Assembly: GCF_000682775.1 (NCBI RefSeq)
Contig: NZ_AWFI01000015.1
Location: 248,001 to 312,000, forward strand
DNA from: Hyphomonas sp. L-53-1-40
GTDB taxonomy: Bacteria; Pseudomonadota; Alphaproteobacteria; Caulobacterales; Hyphomonadaceae
Length of the DNA stretch: 64,000 nt
Reading direction: 5' to 3'
In this document: positions 62,351 through 64,000 of the stretch, in pieces
How positions within the stretch are numbered: position 1 is the first letter of the stretch
Layout of the letters: each line of letters opens with the position of its first letter
The notes under the pieces: generated by a model
The model's database searches: none
The model's input: only the letters and a program-made list of their open reading frames with translations
What the model was told of the DNA's origin: nothing
Position numbers and translations under genes: made by a program

Positions 62351-63691
62351 GTGGCCGCTCAGGACCTTTCGGCATGGGGGCCGTTTGCCGTATCGGCCGG
62401 GGCATTGGAGATCGCAACCGAACTGGTTCAGGCGCTCACCGGACGAGGTGCTCAGGCGGGCCTTCTGGGCGATAGCGTTCAGGGTGTTCAAACGGTAATC
62501 GTAACCGAAGGCCTTTCGCATTTGCCGGTAACGGAACGACACTGGCAGGTTCTGGACATTTGCAAGCGGCTGTATGCGAGCGGTGCCCGGATTGTGATTC
62601 TGGAGCATGCGGGCGCTGGCGGTTTTGCGCAACTTTGCGGTCTGAAAGGCCTCTCGCGTACACTCCGTCAGGAATGGCCTGATCGGTCCATAGTAACGTG
62701 GTCACTTCCTGCAGGCGTGTCGCTGAACGCACAGACTGAACTGGTACTTGGCGCCGTCGCCTCCAATGCTCCCGAGGCAGATCTTGATGCGGCGGGTACT
62801 TCGGTGATGGAGATCGGCGCTGCACCTGGGCTGGTGCAGGCCGCTCCAACAGATGCAAACGTCTGGTTTGTGCCGGGAGGTGCGCGCGGTGTGACCGCAG
62901 CCTGCGTATCCGAACTGGCGCGTCGACAAGCGGGATCGACCTTTATTCTGGCAGGCCGGTCCGGCATCACGCCCTGGCCAGAAGGATTGCAGCCAACAAG
63001 CGACGTGAAACTTGTCCGGGGTGCGCTGATCTCCGCAGCCAAGGCGCGCGGCGAAAAGCCTGCCTTGCCTTCCATTGATCGTCAGGCGCGCGCGCTGCTG
63101 GCAGGACAGGAAATTCGTCACACGCTGGACGTCATCGCGGCGGCAGGGGCGGGGGCTGTCTATTTGCAGGCAGACATGTCGAATCGCGACAGCGTTCTCG
63201 CCGCCGTTCAGAAGATTACGGCTGAGTGCGGGCCGATTACTGGCCTCGTGCATGGGGCAGGGGTGCTGGCAGATGGGCTTGCCCTGAAGAAGACGCGAGA
63301 AGATGTGGAATATGTCTTCGGGCCGAAGGTCGAAGGCTTCGCAAACCTGATCGCCGCTATCGACCTTTCGCAGCTGCGCCATGTCGGCCTGTTTTCGTCC
63401 GCCTCCGCCGTATTCGGCAATACAGGGCAGAGCGACTATGCGATGGCCAATGCCTGGCTTGGCGCCGTCGCGCGGAAGCTCGCAACGCAACTGCCCGCCG
63501 CGATCGTCAAGAGTTTCTGTTGGGGCCCTTGGGATGGCGGCATGGTCGACGCAACACTGGCGGGACATTTCGCAACACGCGGCATTTCGTTGATTGGCCT
63601 TCAGGATGGCGCGCGCATCTTTGCTGACCAGATTCTTCAGGGAGACAGGCAAGAAATCGAACTATTGATCGGGGATGAGTGGGCAGGATGA
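62351..63691 (+). CDS. KR polypeptide, probable 3' half of the PfaA-type gene
   Basis: A ketoreductase domain (about 150-440 of 446 residues) with the NADPH motif VPGGARGVTAA, and catalytic Ser and Tyr in SSASAVFGNTGQSDYAMANAW. The KAARGEKPALPSIDRQARAL-like insertion is typical of the KR in PUFA PfaA proteins. The first start codon available in frame is GTG 62351, with no ribosome site. The frame is open upstream to the TAA at 62270-62272, and that 26-codon stretch (RSPVENFVRVVSPGSAQP) resembles the linker before a KR. Overlaps the next gene by 4 bases (ATGA). Confidence 0.75.
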   Translation: MAAQDLSAWGPFAVSAGALEIATELVQALTGRGAQAGLLGDSVQGVQTVIVTEGLSHLPVTERHWQVLDICKRLYASGARIVILEHAGAGGFAQLCGLKGLSRTLRQEWPDRSIVTWSLPAGVSLNAQTELVLGAVASNAPEADLDAAGTSVMEIGAAPGLVQAAPTDANVWFVPGGARGVTAACVSELARRQAGSTFILAGRSGITPWPEGLQPTSDVKLVRGALISAAKARGEKPALPSIDRQARALLAGQEIRHTLDVIAAAGAGAVYLQADMSNRDSVLAAVQKITAECGPITGLVHGAGVLADGLALKKTREDVEYVFGPKVEGFANLIAAIDLSQLRHVGLFSSASAVFGNTGQSDYAMANAWLGAVARKLATQLPAAIVKSFCWGPWDGGMVDATLAGHFATRGISLIGLQDGARIFADQILQGDRQEIELLIGDEWAG

Positions 63692-64000
63692 CGGGTGATT
63701 GCCGATTCGAGCCGATTGCTATTGTCGGCCAGGGCTGCGTGCTGCCGGGGGCCATGAGCCCGGCGGAGCTTGGCGATCTCGTCTTTGACAAGCGCGTGGT
63801 CTACGGCCCGGTGCCTTCTGAGCGGCTTGGGCTTTCGGAAGCAAATGCAGCTTCCCGAAACTATGTATCCGGAACGGTGCAAGGATTCGAGGATATCTTC
63901 GATGAGGATCGTATTCCGGAAGCGTGGCGCGCAGCTGCCAGGATCGACCCGGTTTGCGCCTGGTCCGTTCATGCCGCGTTGGATGCGTGGAGCAACGCAC
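63688..64000 (+). CDS. Ketosynthase-containing PKS/PUFA synthase subunit (partial)
   Basis: The first 104 residues of a gene cut by the right edge. It begins with a KS N-terminus (CRFEPIAIVGQGCVLPGA, then SPAELGDLVFDKRVVYG). PUFA-synthase clusters usually have PfaC-like or further KS subunits at this position. It overlaps the KR stop by 4 bases, so it belongs to the same operon. Confidence 0.8.
   Translation, partial: MTGDCRFEPIAIVGQGCVLPGAMSPAELGDLVFDKRVVYGPVPSERLGLSEANAASRNYVSGTVQGFEDIFDEDRIPEAWRAAARIDPVCAWSVHAALDAWSNA

Noticed and set aside
1-64000. CRISPR arrays, insertion sequences, prophage or integrase genes
   Set aside because: No regularly spaced repeats, transposase or integrase reading frames were seen on either strand.

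Overview
The window reads as a chromosomal segment of a marine-type alphaproteobacterium, most likely in the Hyphomonadaceae/Caulobacterales area. Support for this: a GapR (DUF2312) gene, an alphaproteobacterial-type L36, ExoD, DUF2853 and UrcA proteins, an HWE-type phytochrome kinase, and dense gene packing with many 4-bp ATGA overlaps. I see no prophage, insertion sequence, CRISPR array or rRNA. One tRNA-Leu(CAA) is present. Placement below class is inference from gene content only.

Layout. 1-9.3 kb is housekeeping: the tail of an MFS transporter, a lipoprotein lytic transglycosylase, L36, a HAD hydrolase, a TPR protein, an alpha/beta hydrolase, GapR, two SDR dehydrogenases, a DMT exporter, DsbB and ExoD, ending at tRNA-Leu. 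9.3-14.4 kb is a divergent metal-uptake locus. A four-gene Zrg-like operon on the minus strand (His-rich DUF2796 protein, ABC ATPase, FtsX-like permease, DUF3299 lipoprotein) faces a ZIP transporter and a HupE/UreJ protein, with a Zur-box-like 17-bp palindrome between them. 14.4-31.6 kb holds a PHA depolymerase, TetR and a carotenoid oxygenase (with a candidate operator), an iron alcohol dehydrogenase, OmpW, a YejF-like double ATPase, an orphan MotA, a nuclease, a CPA1 antiporter, a YgjP protein, a large acidic lipoprotein and a YmdB phosphoesterase.

31.6-40.1 kb groups light and redox genes: heme oxygenase plus bacteriophytochrome kinase (overlapping genes), 1-Cys peroxiredoxin, SixA-like phosphatase, a UrcA protein with an unusual regulatory region, a photolyase, and a divergent membrane glycosyltransferase. 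40.2-45.2 kb has two acyl-CoA dehydrogenases flanking a small membrane protein, DUF2853 and an FMN glutamate-synthase-like protein.

45.4-56.3 kb is the most striking part. An otsA-otsB-GH15 operon is followed by a complete Anbu module (circularly permuted ATP-grasp, alpha-E, transglutaminase, Anbu protease). Six bases after Anbu ends, a convergent second module begins: RimK-like glutamate ligase, inactive transglutaminase fused to 7TM, and a retropepsin-like RLAP protease. Two predicted peptide-ligation/peptidase systems therefore lie tail to tail.

56.8-64 kb opens a PUFA-synthase-like secondary-lipid cluster: PfaD, a KS-AT-ACP-ACP megasynthase, a KR polypeptide, and the start of another KS. 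The KR lies in the same frame as the megasynthase and is separated from it by one TAA codon, so the PfaA-type gene appears split or interrupted by a single in-frame stop.
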